The position numbers and the translations under genes were made by a program. Positions 24,378 to 33,237 of a stretch of DNA of 64,000 nt are shown here, in pieces. The stretch is from Sphingomonas sp. Leaf33. Lineage in GTDB: Bacteria; Pseudomonadota; Alphaproteobacteria; Sphingomonadales; Sphingomonadaceae. The stretch spans positions 312,176-376,175 of the forward strand of contig NZ_LMLB01000017.1 in assembly GCF_001421785.1 (NCBI RefSeq), written 5' to 3'. Within the stretch, counting starts at the first letter, position 1, and the number at the start of each line of letters is the position of its first letter. A model generated the notes under the pieces. That model was not told where the DNA came from, did no database searches, and worked only from the letters and a program-made list of their open reading frames with translations.

Positions 24378-24904
24378 GCTATGGCGGGCGGGCATGTTTG
24401 GTGCACCAACCGCGCAAATTTTATCGACTGCAGCCTGTGGCGAGCAGGCAAATCCGGATTCTGATAGGCGCTTATGACGTGCAGAATGCCGTCCACGCCT
24501 GGGATGCGGCTAGCTTTCCGCAATCGAAAAAACGCTGGATATGCGATTCCTTCTGCCTCGGCATAGAAAAGGTAACTGAGCACGCCGTTGCCGTCGCGGC
24601 TTTGAAACGCCTTTCCACCGATATGATATTCTACGATCGCGCGAAGGCCAATCGAGCATCCGTAGCGAACCGGACAAAATGCCCGCTTCTCACCGTCCGC
24701 TGTAAAGGCGTGAGCGTCGATGTGCCGGCTATCATCCCATTTTTCGCTGAAAACATGATGACTAAACGTCACCTCCAGTGTCGCAGGCGCGGCCAAAGGA
24801 TCCTTAGCGGGCACGATCACCTGGAAACGATCCAGGTGTGCCAGAGGATATTCAGTCTCCCCCATTCGGAATGATCCATACGACATGCCGGATATGTAGC
24901 GCAT
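24371..24904 (-). CDS. Hypothetical cargo protein
   Basis: A 177-residue protein with a mixed fold; conserved-looking blocks include HHVFSEKWDDSRHIDAHAF, FCPVRYGCSIGLRAIVEYHI and LSYLFYAEAEGIAYPAFF. Several in-frame ATGs (24904, 24886, 24865) leave the start open. It is noticeably AT-richer than the genes around it and lies near the tRNA end of the island, the usual cargo site. Family not recognised. Confidence 0.55.
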   Translation of the reverse strand: MRYISGMSYGSFRMGETEYPLAHLDRFQVIVPAKDPLAAPATLEVTFSHHVFSEKWDDSRHIDAHAFTADGEKRAFCPVRYGCSIGLRAIVEYHIGGKAFQSRDGNGVLSYLFYAEAEGIAYPAFFRLRKASRIPGVDGILHVISAYQNPDLPARHRLQSIKFARLVHQTCPPAIAK

Positions 24905-25010
24905 CGACGCGAAGAGTCAACGCTAACACCACTGCACGTGCCATCGTGCAGAAATTGACTTACTGCACATACTGAACTAAATGCCGATTCAGATTTCAAG
25001 GGAGGCGAAT

Positions 25011-25760
25011 GTGGCCAGGGTTCGAAGCCCCAATTTTCCAGCGATTGGCTTGTCCAAATCAATCGAGCGCGCGCGGAAAATATTCGACCGAGAGCAGCAA
25101 CTGCCCGCCAACCGGGACGTCCTATCAAAGCATCTCGGCTATAGCGGATATAACGGAAAGTCCGCGAAAATCCTGTCCGCCCTCAGCAAGTTCGGCCTTC
25201 TCGAGCCGGTGAAGGATGGCAAGCTACGCCTGTCTCAGCGCTCCATGCGCATTCTCTTTCCCAGAAACGAAGTCGATAAGAATGAGGCGTTGCGGGAAGC
25301 CGCATCGGCACCAACGCTTTTCCGAGAGATCGCTAAGGAGTGGGACGGCGGGACGCCCAGCGACGACAATCTCGCAAATTTTCTACTGCACAATGGGTTT
25401 TCACAAACCGCCATCGCCCCTGCTATCGCCGCATACCGCGACACGCTGAGCCTTGTAACACCTTCGGCTGGGCAGTATAACGCCGCTACCGAAGACCTCG
25501 AAGATGAGGCAGGTGACGAGGACGACGACATGGACATGGATCCGACCCGGATCCCGGGCAAAGACGCTGTTGGCGTGGGGCAAACGCGTAAACCAGTCGC
25601 GCTGCAGGGCGAGCCCTTCAATCTTCAGCTTATCAAAGGCGGAGTGCTTGGCGCCTTCGATTTGCGGAATAAGGGTGACCTCGAAACCTTCGTCGCGGGG
25701 CTCCAAGCCTTAAAGGCCTTCTTACCTGAAACTCAGCTCGAAGAAGATGGCCTCGACTAA
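25011..25760 (+). CDS. Winged-helix-containing hypothetical cargo protein
   Basis: A 249-residue protein. The GTG at 25011 is chosen because AGGGAGG lies 5 nt upstream and homologue-like starts of this type begin MARVRSPNFPAIGL. The N-terminal 90 residues form a winged-helix-like domain (ANRDVLSKHLGYSGYNGKSA, KILSALSKFGLLEPV). A long acidic linker (DEAGDEDDDMDMD) leads to a short C-terminal beta region. No catalytic motif. Probably a DNA-binding or regulatory protein carried as cargo. Confidence 0.6.
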   Translation: MARVRSPNFPAIGLSKSIERARKIFDREQQLPANRDVLSKHLGYSGYNGKSAKILSALSKFGLLEPVKDGKLRLSQRSMRILFPRNEVDKNEALREAASAPTLFREIAKEWDGGTPSDDNLANFLLHNGFSQTAIAPAIAAYRDTLSLVTPSAGQYNAATEDLEDEAGDEDDDMDMDPTRIPGKDAVGVGQTRKPVALQGEPFNLQLIKGGVLGAFDLRNKGDLETFVAGLQALKAFLPETQLEEDGLD

Positions 25761-25775
25761 CGCGGTCAAATCTCC

Positions 25776-26435
25776 TCAGTCCGTTACACCCGCAGCTGCT
25801 TTCACGCTCACAGTCGTGATGCGCGTCCCCACTGAGTTTGGCTGTCGAACGAGCTTGCCAGCCCCCAGCAAATCATAAACCTTCGTCCGCCCACAGCGCA
25901 GCACGGCCTGCGTCTCCTTGACGGTTAGGGATGGTGCATCGAGCGAAACACCTTCGGCGCTGGGGATCAGCGAACGCCGTGCTTTGCGTTCCGGCTCAAG
26001 CGGACTTTTAACCGCCGCAAGCTGTTCTGAAGCGGCCGGCCCTGACCGATCGCGCTGCAGCTCGTTCTTGCGCCGTGGACGGTTGCCATGCTCTGCCACC
26101 AACTGGAGCAGCGAGACGTCGTCGAAGCGGATTCCAACGATAGTGTATTTGGGGCCCCCGCCGAACTCAGTTGATCCATCCAGACGGACGGTGCCGTTGC
26201 AGACGTCCGCTACCTTGCCCTCAGCCACGATCCGGCGCCACAGATCCGGTGCAATCCGCTTATCTCGAATCTCTTCGCGAGTGCCATTCGGCTGGAGCCG
26301 CTCGGTCCACCGGGCATAGCCTTTCACTAGCCCGGCGATCGCGTTGTCTGCCAGGAACGTCATCGGGTCGCTGATCCCGGCAGCCTCGATCAGCGACGCG
26401 GCCTGGGCAGGGGAGATCGGGTTGAAGGCTTTCAT
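25776..26435 (-). CDS. Hypothetical protein with C-terminal excisionase-like HTH
   Basis: A 219-residue protein. The N-terminal 110 residues are of unknown fold; the C-terminal 45 residues are an AlpA/excisionase-type helix-turn-helix (SLTVKETQAVLRCGRTKVYD, LLGAGKLVRQ). It faces the tRNA end of the island and could bind the attachment region. No membrane or signal segment. Whether it takes part in excision cannot be told from sequence. Confidence 0.55.
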   Translation of the reverse strand: MKAFNPISPAQAASLIEAAGISDPMTFLADNAIAGLVKGYARWTERLQPNGTREEIRDKRIAPDLWRRIVAEGKVADVCNGTVRLDGSTEFGGGPKYTIVGIRFDDVSLLQLVAEHGNRPRRKNELQRDRSGPAASEQLAAVKSPLEPERKARRSLIPSAEGVSLDAPSLTVKETQAVLRCGRTKVYDLLGAGKLVRQPNSVGTRITTVSVKAAAGVTD

Positions 26436-26611
26436 GTTGTCTCGTGCGCGATATTGAGACGATCGTCATGAAGCCCCGCGGTAAAGAACCGACTACCGAT
26501 CAAGCGACATGTTCGCGTGTGGTCGCCGTCGAGTGTGGGAACCAGCGTGGGAGCGCATAGCAAGACCACGGCATAATATGCCGCTATCTCAGGTTCTTAC
26601 GCGATTTGTGG
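26436..26611. other. Right island end
   Basis: About 176 bp between the last cargo gene and tRNA-Thr. It holds no ORF or repeat that I can identify apart from the junction with the tRNA 3' end at 26612. Possible integrase arm sites are not evident by eye. Confidence 0.4.
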
Positions 26612-26629
26612 TGGTGCCGCCTACAGGAC
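26612..26629. repeat. attachment site, tRNA copy
   Basis: The 18 bp TGGTGCCGCCTACAGGAC are the reverse complement of the tRNA 3' end, identical to 468-485. Excision between the two copies would leave a single intact tRNA and join positions before 468 to the tRNA. Confidence 0.88.
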
Positions 26630-26687
26630 TCGAACCTGTGACCCCCGCATTACGAATGCGATGCTCTACCAGCTGAGCTAAGGCGGC
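26612..26687 (-). tRNA. tRNA-Thr(CGT)
   Basis: A 76-nt tRNA with encoded CCA. Acceptor stem GCCGCCU/AGGCGGC, D-arm GCUC..GAGC, anticodon loop UUCGUAA (anticodon CGU, reads ACG), T-arm ACAGG-UUCGAGU-CCUGU. All stems pair, apart from one U-G at the top of the anticodon stem. Its 3' end is the right attachment repeat (26612-26629), so island insertion left the gene intact. Confidence 0.97.
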
Positions 26688-26861
26688 CTGTGTCGGCGGC
26701 GGATGGTATCCGTCGTCCGAGGTGGCGGCGCTTAGCAGTGTCTTTTTGGCGTGGCAAGCGGTCGCGCGGGGGAAAGCGCCTTTACGCCGTCTTTACCACA
26801 GGTCAGCCAGAACGACCGCGAAGGTTCGGGGCGTCGTGTCCCGTCGTCGAGGGTGAGTGGC

Positions 26862-28118
26862 ATGGAATTCGCGCGCGGTATCGAGGACGGCACCGATTCG
26901 CCGTCTGGCGAGGGGCACGCCGGCGGCGATCGCGGGGAGCTGGCGATGGTGCTGACCGACGAGCGCCGGATGCACGTCCGCGCCTATAACCACTGGGTGT
27001 CGCTGCTCCAGGGGCGCCCCTATCCCGCTATCGAGGACCTCGACCCGGCGTCGATCGCCGATTTCGGCCCGCATAGCGTGCTGCTCGACTTCACCGACGG
27101 GATCGAGGACCCGCGAGTCGCCTTTCTCGGCCGTGCGCTGCGCGAAGAGGGCGAGGTCGAGGTCGGTGTCGAACGCATTTCGCAGGTCCGCAGCCGGTCG
27201 CTGTTGTCGCGGCTGACCGATCATTACCTCCAGATCATCGCCAACCGCGCGCCGATCGGGTTCGAGGCGGAATTCGTCGGCACACGCGGGCACAACACGA
27301 TGTACCGCGGCATCCTGATGCCGTTCTCGTCCGACGGGCAGCAGATCGACTTCATCTACGGCGTCATCAACTGGAAGGAAATGGTCGACGCGGGTACCGA
27401 GGCGCAGCTGATCGCCGATCTGGCCGCCGCGCGCCGCGCTGCGCCTGCGCCGGCTCCGGCACCGCAGATCTGGGCCGATGGTCCGGGATCGGGCTTTGAC
27501 GAGCCCGTGCGCGATCCGCTGCCGAGCGAGGCGAGTCTGTACGATCGTCTCGCCTCGGCCCGGGCGAGCGCGGAGGCGTTTGCCGCCAGCGAAGGCCGTA
27601 GCCGCGGGGCGCTGTATCAGGCGCTGGGCGACGCGCATGGCATTGCGACCGCCGCTGAGCAGGATCCGGACACGCTGGCCGAGGTGCTGGCCGACGCCGG
27701 CTTGAAGGCTCAGGCCCGCGCACCGATGACGCCGATCGTCAAGCTGGTCTTCGGCGCCGATTACGACAAGACGCGGCTGACCGAGTTCGCATCGGTCCTG
27801 ACGCACGCCAGGCGGCACGAAGTCGGCGCCGATGGCCTGAGCGGCTATCTCGAAAGCTTTCCCGGCGGGATCAAGGGCATCGTCGGCGCCGAACGCGCGT
27901 TGCGTCGCAAGCCCGCCGACGCGACGCGCTGGGACAGCATCGCCGCCGAACTGCGCACCCGCGCGCCGCTGGCGCATGTCGATATCGCGCGGGCGGGGGA
28001 GGGCGAGTTCGTCGTCCTGCTGGCCCGTGCCGACGCCGCCGGCGGACTGGATGTCGTGGCTTGTGTCGAAGGTGACCGGCAACTGACCGATCGCGCCCTG
28101 CGTCGCGCCGCTGCGTGA
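26862..28118 (+). CDS. PAS-domain protein of unknown output
   Basis: A 418-residue protein. Residues about 30-175 form a PAS-like sensory domain (MHVRAYNHWVSLLQGRPYPA; LMPFSSDGQQIDFIYGVINW), recalling PAS_5. An Ala/Pro-rich linker leads to a helical C-terminal part with no recognisable output domain. The ATG at 26862 follows GAGGGTGAG; the frame is open upstream. It may sense a ligand and act by protein contact. It precedes the glutamate dehydrogenase by 65 bp in the same direction, but no coupling is obvious. Confidence 0.7.
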   Translation: MEFARGIEDGTDSPSGEGHAGGDRGELAMVLTDERRMHVRAYNHWVSLLQGRPYPAIEDLDPASIADFGPHSVLLDFTDGIEDPRVAFLGRALREEGEVEVGVERISQVRSRSLLSRLTDHYLQIIANRAPIGFEAEFVGTRGHNTMYRGILMPFSSDGQQIDFIYGVINWKEMVDAGTEAQLIADLAAARRAAPAPAPAPQIWADGPGSGFDEPVRDPLPSEASLYDRLASARASAEAFAASEGRSRGALYQALGDAHGIATAAEQDPDTLAEVLADAGLKAQARAPMTPIVKLVFGADYDKTRLTEFASVLTHARRHEVGADGLSGYLESFPGGIKGIVGAERALRRKPADATRWDSIAAELRTRAPLAHVDIARAGEGEFVVLLARADAAGGLDVVACVEGDRQLTDRALRRAAA

Positions 28119-28183
28119 TTTTCCGCGCGAAATAAAATTACAACGGTCTTGAGCGACCGGGCGACCCGGCGCATAGAGCGGGC

Positions 28184-31100
28184 ATGGCACACAAGACCAG
28201 TTCGCTGTCGGACGCGCTTGCCGCCCGACTGATCGAAGGCGCCCTGCCGGGAGAGATCGAAGGCCTGACCGCGGCCGAGCGCGCGGAGGCTGCGTCCTTC
28301 GTCGCGCACACCGCCGCCAGCCGTCCGCCCGGCACCCCGGCCATCGCGCTGGAGATGATCGAGGGCGACGGCCACCGCCGCCGGATGCGCCTGGCGGTTG
28401 TCAACGACGACATGCCGTTCCTGGTCGATTCGATCGCCGCGACGATCGCGGCGCACGACGTGCCGATCGACCGGGTGATCCACCCGGTGGTGCTCGCCAA
28501 ACGCGACGCTGCGGGCCAGCTGACCGCGATCGGCGAGGGCGCGTTCGAATCGATGGTCTACATCGAGATGCACCGCGCCGATGCCAAGATCCGCCGCGCG
28601 ATCGAATCGGAACTGGCCCGCAACCTGGCCCACGTCCGCAGCGCGGTTGCCGACTGGCCCGCGCTCCAGGCGGCGATGCGCGCGGACGCGTCCCGGCTGG
28701 TCGGTGACGGCAATATCGAAGGCGGCACGCTGCTCCAGTGGTTCAACGACCGCGCGATGACGCTGCTGGGCCACGAAAGCTGGTATCGCGACGGGCACCG
28801 CGAAAATGCGCTGGGCATCGCGCGGCATGAGTTCGACGTGCCGCTGCTGGCCGTGCGGTCGCGCGAGACCGCGATCACCTTCTTCGAGAAGGGCGGCTCC
28901 GCGCCGCTGCTGCTGAAGAGCAACTGCATCGCGACCGTGCACCGCCGCGTACCGCTGGACCTGGTGCTGGTGCCGATCCACGAGAACGGCAAGGTGAAGG
29001 GCCTGTCGATGCACGCCGGGCTCTGGACCTCGGGCGCGCTGCATGCGTCCCCGCGCGACGTGCCGGTGCTGCGCGAGCGCCTGGCGATGATGGAGGCCAA
29101 GTTCGGCTTCGATCCCAAGGGGCATACAGGCAAGGCGCTGACGCACGCGCTGACGGCGCTGCCGCACGACCTGACGGCCGCGTTCCAGCCCGCCGAGCTC
29201 GAGCGGCTGGCGCTAACCGCGATGAGCCTGGCCGATCGCCCGCGCCCGAAGCTGGAGATGGTGAAGTCCGCGCTCGGCCGGCACATCTTCGCTTTCGTCT
29301 GGCTGCCGCGTGACGACGTGACGACCGCGCGGCGCTTGGCGATCGGCGACATGCTGGCCAAGGCGGCGGATGCGACCGTGCTCAACTGGTCGATCGCGCT
29401 GGAGGACGGCGTCGTCGCGCTGATCCGCTACACGCTCGACGTGCGCGACAGCAGCAAGACGCCCGACGTGCCCGCGCTGGATGCGGAGCTGGAGCGGATG
29501 GTCCGCGGGTGGGTGCCCGCGATCGAGGCCGCGCTGATCGAGCAGGTCGGCGATACCCGCGGCACGCGCCTGGCGCTGCGCTTCGCCAACGCGTTCCCCA
29601 ACGGATACCGGATGCATTACGCGCCGGAACAGGCCGCGCAGGACATCCTGCACCTGGGTGATCTGGCCAACACCGACAGCCGCTCGATCCGCATCACCGA
29701 TACTGCGACGGCGGGCGAGCGCCGGGTGAAGCTGTATCGCCTGGGTGGTGCGCTGGCGCTGTCGGATGCGGTGCCGGTCTTCGAGAATTTCGGCTTCCGC
29801 GTGCTGGAGGAGGTGCCGGTCGCGCTCGCCGATGCCGATGGCGCGTTCGTCCACGACTTCCTGGTGTCGTCGCCGGCCGATGCCGCGACGTTCGACGTCG
29901 CGACCGTGGAAACTGCGGTCGCCGCGGTGCTGGAGGGGCGCGCGGAGAACGACGCGTTCAACCGCCTGATCGTCGAAGCGGGCATGGATCCCAAGGCGGT
30001 CGGCCTGTTCCGTGCCTGGTTCCGCTACCTGCGTCAGGCCGGCCTGACCTACGGTCTGGCCACCGTCGTCGATGCGATCCGCCGCGCGCCCAAGGTCGCG
30101 TCCGCGCTGATCGAGCGGTTCGTCGCCGCGCACGACCCGATGGCGAACGACCGCGACGCGCGCATCGCCGCCGCCGACCGCGCGGTGCTCGACGGGCTCG
30201 ACAAGGTCGCCGGTGTCGACGACGACCGTATCCTGCGCACGATCCACGGGGTCATCGTCGCGACGCTGCGCACCAACGCCTTCGCGCCCGCCGCAGCCGA
30301 AGCGCTGGCGTTCAAGCTCGATTCGGCGAAGGTCCCGGGGCTGCCCAAGCCGCTGCCGTGGCGCGAGATCTGGGTGTACAGCCCGCGTGTCGAGGGCATC
30401 CACCTGCGCGCCGGCCCGATCGCGCGCGGGGGGCTTCGCTGGTCCGACCGCCGTGACGACTTCCGCACCGAGATCCTGGGCCTGATGAAGGCGCAGCGCG
30501 TGAAGAACGCGGTGATCGTACCGACCGGCGCGAAGGGCGGCTTCTACGCCAAGCAATTGCCCAATCCCGCGGTCGACCGTGACGCGTGGTTCGCGGAAGG
30601 AACGGAGAGCTACCGGATCTTCATCCGCACGCTTCTGTCGATCACGGACAATCTGGTCGAGAACCAGGTCGTGCATCCCGAAAGCGTGACGGTGCTTGAC
30701 GGCGACGATCCCTATTTCGTCGTCGCCGCCGACAAGGGCACGGCGACGTTCAGCGATGTCGCCAACGCCATCGCGCTCGAACGCGGCTTCTGGCTGGGCG
30801 ACGCCTTCGCCAGCGGCGGCTCGGTCGGCTACGACCACAAGGCGATGGGCATCACCGCCAAGGGTGGGTGGGTGTCGGTCCAGCGTCACTTCGCCGAAAA
30901 AGGCGTCGACGTGCAGACGCAGAGCATCGACGTGGTCGGCTGCGGCGACATGTCCGGCGACGTGTTCGGCAACGGCATGCTGTTGTCGAAGGCGATCCGC
31001 CTGGTTGCCGCGTTCGATCACCGCCACATCTTCCTCGACCCCGCACCCGATCCCGCCAAGTCGTGGGACGAGCGCAACCGGATGTTCCAGCTGCCGCGAT

Positions 31101-32803
31101 CGAGCTGGGCGGACTATGACGCCAAGCTGATCTCCAAGGGCGGCGGCGTGTTCTCGCGCGCCGACAAATCGGTGAAGCTGTCGAAGGAAGCCGCAGCCGC
31201 GCTGGGCGTAGAGCCGGGCGAGATCGAGCCGGCCGCGCTCATCTCCGCGATCCTGAAGGCGCCGGTCGACCTGATCTGGTTCGGCGGCATCGGCACTTAT
31301 GTGAAGGCGCGCGCGGAGAATAACGCGACCGTCGGCGATCCCGCCAACGACCGCCTGCGCGTCGATGCCGAGGATCTGCGTGCGACCGCGATCGGCGAAG
31401 GCGCCAACCTGGGTGTCACCCAGGCCGCGCGTATCGCGTTCGCGGCGCACGGCGGGCGGATCAACACCGACTTCATCGACAATTCGGCCGGCGTCGATTG
31501 TTCGGACAACGAGGTCAACATCAAGATCGCGTTGAACCGTGAGATGATCGAAGGGCGGCTGAGCGAGGCCAAGCGCAACACGGTGCTTGCCAGCATGACC
31601 GACGACGTCGCGCATCTGGTGCTGGAGGACAACCGCCTCCAGACGCTGGCGCTGTCGATCATGGAGAATGACGGCGCGATCGCGGTGCCGAGCTATGTCC
31701 GCACGATCGAGATGATGGAGGCATCGGGCCGCCTCGACCGCGCGGTCGAAGGGCTGGCGAGCAACGAAGACTATCTGCGCCGCGCGCAGGAGGGCGGGCA
31801 TCTGACCCGGCCCGAACTCGCCGTGCTGCTGGCGACCGCGAAGCTCGCGCTGCAGGACGCGATCGAGCAGCGCAAGCTGGGCCTGGACGACGAACTGAAG
31901 CCCGACCTGCACGCCGCCTTCCCGCCGGCGATGCGCAAGTCGTTCGCCGCGGCGATCGACGCGCACCGTCTGCGCGGTGAGATCGTCGCGACCAAGCTCG
32001 CTAACCGCATCGTGAACCGGCTGGGTGTGCTCAACCCGTTCGAGCTGGCCGAGGAAGAAGGCGCGGCGATGGGCGACATCGCAGCGATGTTCGTCGCGGC
32101 CGAACGCCTGTTCGACCTGCCCGCGCTATGGGAAGCGATCGAGACGGCGGCCATCCCCGAAGGCGCGCGTATCGCGCTGTTCGAGGAAGTCGCGGTCGCC
32201 ACGCGCTCGCAGATCGCCGACCTGTTGCGCGCGGCTCGGCCGGGCGAAGGCCCAGGCGAGGTCGTCGCGCGACTGAAGCCGCAGATCGACGCGCTCGACC
32301 GCCAGACCGAACAACTGCTGCGCGACGAAGTCCGTGCCGGCAGCGATCGCATCGTCGAACGGCTGGAAGCCGCCGGTGCACCGGGGCCGCTGGTCCGCCG
32401 CACCGTCCGCCTGTTCGAACTGGACGGTGTCGTCGGTCTCGCCGACCTGGGGCAACGCAGCGGTGCCGACGAGACGCGACTGACGCATGCCTTCACCCAT
32501 CTGGGGCAGGCGCTGGGTCTCGACTGGGCACAGACGACCGCGGCGCGCGTGACGACCGGCGATCCGTGGGAACGCCTGCTGATCGCGGGGCTGGCGCGCG
32601 ACTTCCAGCAGTTGCGCCTCGATTTCCTGGCGCGGCATGGGGGCAAGGACCCGGAAAAGACGGTTGATACATGGCTGGTCGACAACGCCGCGCGGGTGAC
32701 CCAGTTCGCCGACCTGGTCCGCCGCGCGCGGGCGGCTGCGGCACCGAATGCGGCTATGCTGGCGCAGATCGCCAGTCAGGCGCGGGTGCTGCTGGGGCGG
32801 TAG
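28184..32803 (+). CDS. gdhB: NAD-specific glutamate dehydrogenase, large type
   Basis: A 1539-residue member of the ~180-kDa NAD-GDH family, which deaminates glutamate to 2-oxoglutarate and feeds amino-acid nitrogen and carbon into the TCA cycle. The N-terminal ~650 residues carry the ACT-like regulatory segments. The catalytic block is clear: RGGLRWSDRRDDFRTEI (about residue 749) and VPTGAKGGFYAKQL (about 782). The Rossmann block DVVGCGDMSGDVFGNGML is at about residue 915. Length and order are normal. It stands alone, so regulation is likely by metabolites (the family is usually allosteric), not operon partners. Confidence 0.95.
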   Translation: MAHKTSSLSDALAARLIEGALPGEIEGLTAAERAEAASFVAHTAASRPPGTPAIALEMIEGDGHRRRMRLAVVNDDMPFLVDSIAATIAAHDVPIDRVIHPVVLAKRDAAGQLTAIGEGAFESMVYIEMHRADAKIRRAIESELARNLAHVRSAVADWPALQAAMRADASRLVGDGNIEGGTLLQWFNDRAMTLLGHESWYRDGHRENALGIARHEFDVPLLAVRSRETAITFFEKGGSAPLLLKSNCIATVHRRVPLDLVLVPIHENGKVKGLSMHAGLWTSGALHASPRDVPVLRERLAMMEAKFGFDPKGHTGKALTHALTALPHDLTAAFQPAELERLALTAMSLADRPRPKLEMVKSALGRHIFAFVWLPRDDVTTARRLAIGDMLAKAADATVLNWSIALEDGVVALIRYTLDVRDSSKTPDVPALDAELERMVRGWVPAIEAALIEQVGDTRGTRLALRFANAFPNGYRMHYAPEQAAQDILHLGDLANTDSRSIRITDTATAGERRVKLYRLGGALALSDAVPVFENFGFRVLEEVPVALADADGAFVHDFLVSSPADAATFDVATVETAVAAVLEGRAENDAFNRLIVEAGMDPKAVGLFRAWFRYLRQAGLTYGLATVVDAIRRAPKVASALIERFVAAHDPMANDRDARIAAADRAVLDGLDKVAGVDDDRILRTIHGVIVATLRTNAFAPAAAEALAFKLDSAKVPGLPKPLPWREIWVYSPRVEGIHLRAGPIARGGLRWSDRRDDFRTEILGLMKAQRVKNAVIVPTGAKGGFYAKQLPNPAVDRDAWFAEGTESYRIFIRTLLSITDNLVENQVVHPESVTVLDGDDPYFVVAADKGTATFSDVANAIALERGFWLGDAFASGGSVGYDHKAMGITAKGGWVSVQRHFAEKGVDVQTQSIDVVGCGDMSGDVFGNGMLLSKAIRLVAAFDHRHIFLDPAPDPAKSWDERNRMFQLPRSSWADYDAKLISKGGGVFSRADKSVKLSKEAAAALGVEPGEIEPAALISAILKAPVDLIWFGGIGTYVKARAENNATVGDPANDRLRVDAEDLRATAIGEGANLGVTQAARIAFAAHGGRINTDFIDNSAGVDCSDNEVNIKIALNREMIEGRLSEAKRNTVLASMTDDVAHLVLEDNRLQTLALSIMENDGAIAVPSYVRTIEMMEASGRLDRAVEGLASNEDYLRRAQEGGHLTRPELAVLLATAKLALQDAIEQRKLGLDDELKPDLHAAFPPAMRKSFAAAIDAHRLRGEIVATKLANRIVNRLGVLNPFELAEEEGAAMGDIAAMFVAAERLFDLPALWEAIETAAIPEGARIALFEEVAVATRSQIADLLRAARPGEGPGEVVARLKPQIDALDRQTEQLLRDEVRAGSDRIVERLEAAGAPGPLVRRTVRLFELDGVVGLADLGQRSGADETRLTHAFTHLGQALGLDWAQTTAARVTTGDPWERLLIAGLARDFQQLRLDFLARHGGKDPEKTVDTWLVDNAARVTQFADLVRRARAAAAPNAAMLAQIASQARVLLGR

Positions 32804-32835
32804 GGCGCACTTTCCGCCGTTCGTGCCAATAACCC

Positions 32836-32985
32836 GGTCATCCCCGCGCAGGCGGGGATCCATCTCGTGCACTCGCCAAGCTGGACGTCCGGGAGATGGG
32901 TCCCCGCCTGCGCGGGGACGACGGCCGCGCGGGTTGTCGACCGACGGCTGCGCGGCGTGGGTCCCCGTCTGCGCGGGGACGACGG
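32836..32985. repeat. GTCATCCCCGC palindrome cluster
   Basis: Three palindromic units in about 150 bp after gdhB. Each has a core of CCCCGCGCAGGCGGGG or its inverse (GTCCCCGCCTGCGCGGGGACGACGG). Same family as the units at 42783, 47725, 49319, 51047, 54701 and 55102. They would form strong hairpins at the gene end and may act in termination or mRNA stability. Confidence 0.75.
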
Positions 32986-32988
32986 TGC

Positions 32989-33237
32989 CTATCGGCGAGC
33001 CGTCCGGTCGAACAGCCACGTCCGGAGTGCACTTGCCAGGTTCGGCGGGGCCTCGGCAGCGATCCGAAGCACGTCGATCTGCGCGATCAGCGCGTTGAGC
33101 GGTAGCCCGGCTTCAACCGCGGCCCGATCGAGCGCGGTCCAGAACACCGGTTCCAGGCTGATCGACGTCTGGTGCCCGGCGATCGTCACCGACCGCTTCA
33201 CCGGCCCGACAAAGCCGCCGTCAGGAGCGTCGATCAC
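32989..33237 (-). CDS. Ribbon-helix-helix domain protein
   Basis: An 82-residue protein with the RHH_4 pattern: first strand [20 protein letters not shown], helix [20 protein letters not shown]. Proteins of this kind bind DNA as dimers and are common near cobalt or peptide genes in alphaproteobacteria. GTG start in a GTGA overlap with the end of cobT, so it is translated with cobS-cobT. Target DNA is unknown. Confidence 0.75.
   Translation of the reverse strand: MIDAPDGGFVGPVKRSVTIAGHQTSISLEPVFWTALDRAAVEAGLPLNALIAQIDVLRIAAEAPPNLASALRTWLFDRTARR

Larger units (their letters stand above)
468..26629. mobile_element. Integrative element in tRNA-Thr(CGT) with phage tail remnants
   Basis: A region of about 26.2 kb bounded by an identical 18-bp repeat. 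The right copy is the 3' end of tRNA-Thr; the left copy lies just before a P4-type integrase. Contents are typical of accessory DNA: integrase, AlpA-like factor, primase and RepA-like ATPase, chains of overlapping tiny genes, phage tail genes, a transposase, and cargo. Terminase, portal, protease, capsid and baseplate genes were not recognised, so it is probably an incomplete prophage or a satellite/integrative mobilizable element. The GTCATCCCCGC palindromes that punctuate the chromosome to the right were not seen in it, which fits recent arrival. Confidence 0.85.

Noticed and set aside
29213-31966. 917-codon minus-strand ORF opposite gdhB
   Set aside because: Shadow of the GC-rich third-position pattern on the reverse strand; residues are dominated by Arg/Asp/Gln/His with no fold, and gdhB on the other strand is clearly real.
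32836-32985. CRISPR array in the regularly spaced palindromes after gdhB
   Set aside because: Only three units, orientation alternates, the spacers are not uniform in length, and the same palindromes occur singly or paired throughout the chromosome; no cas genes.
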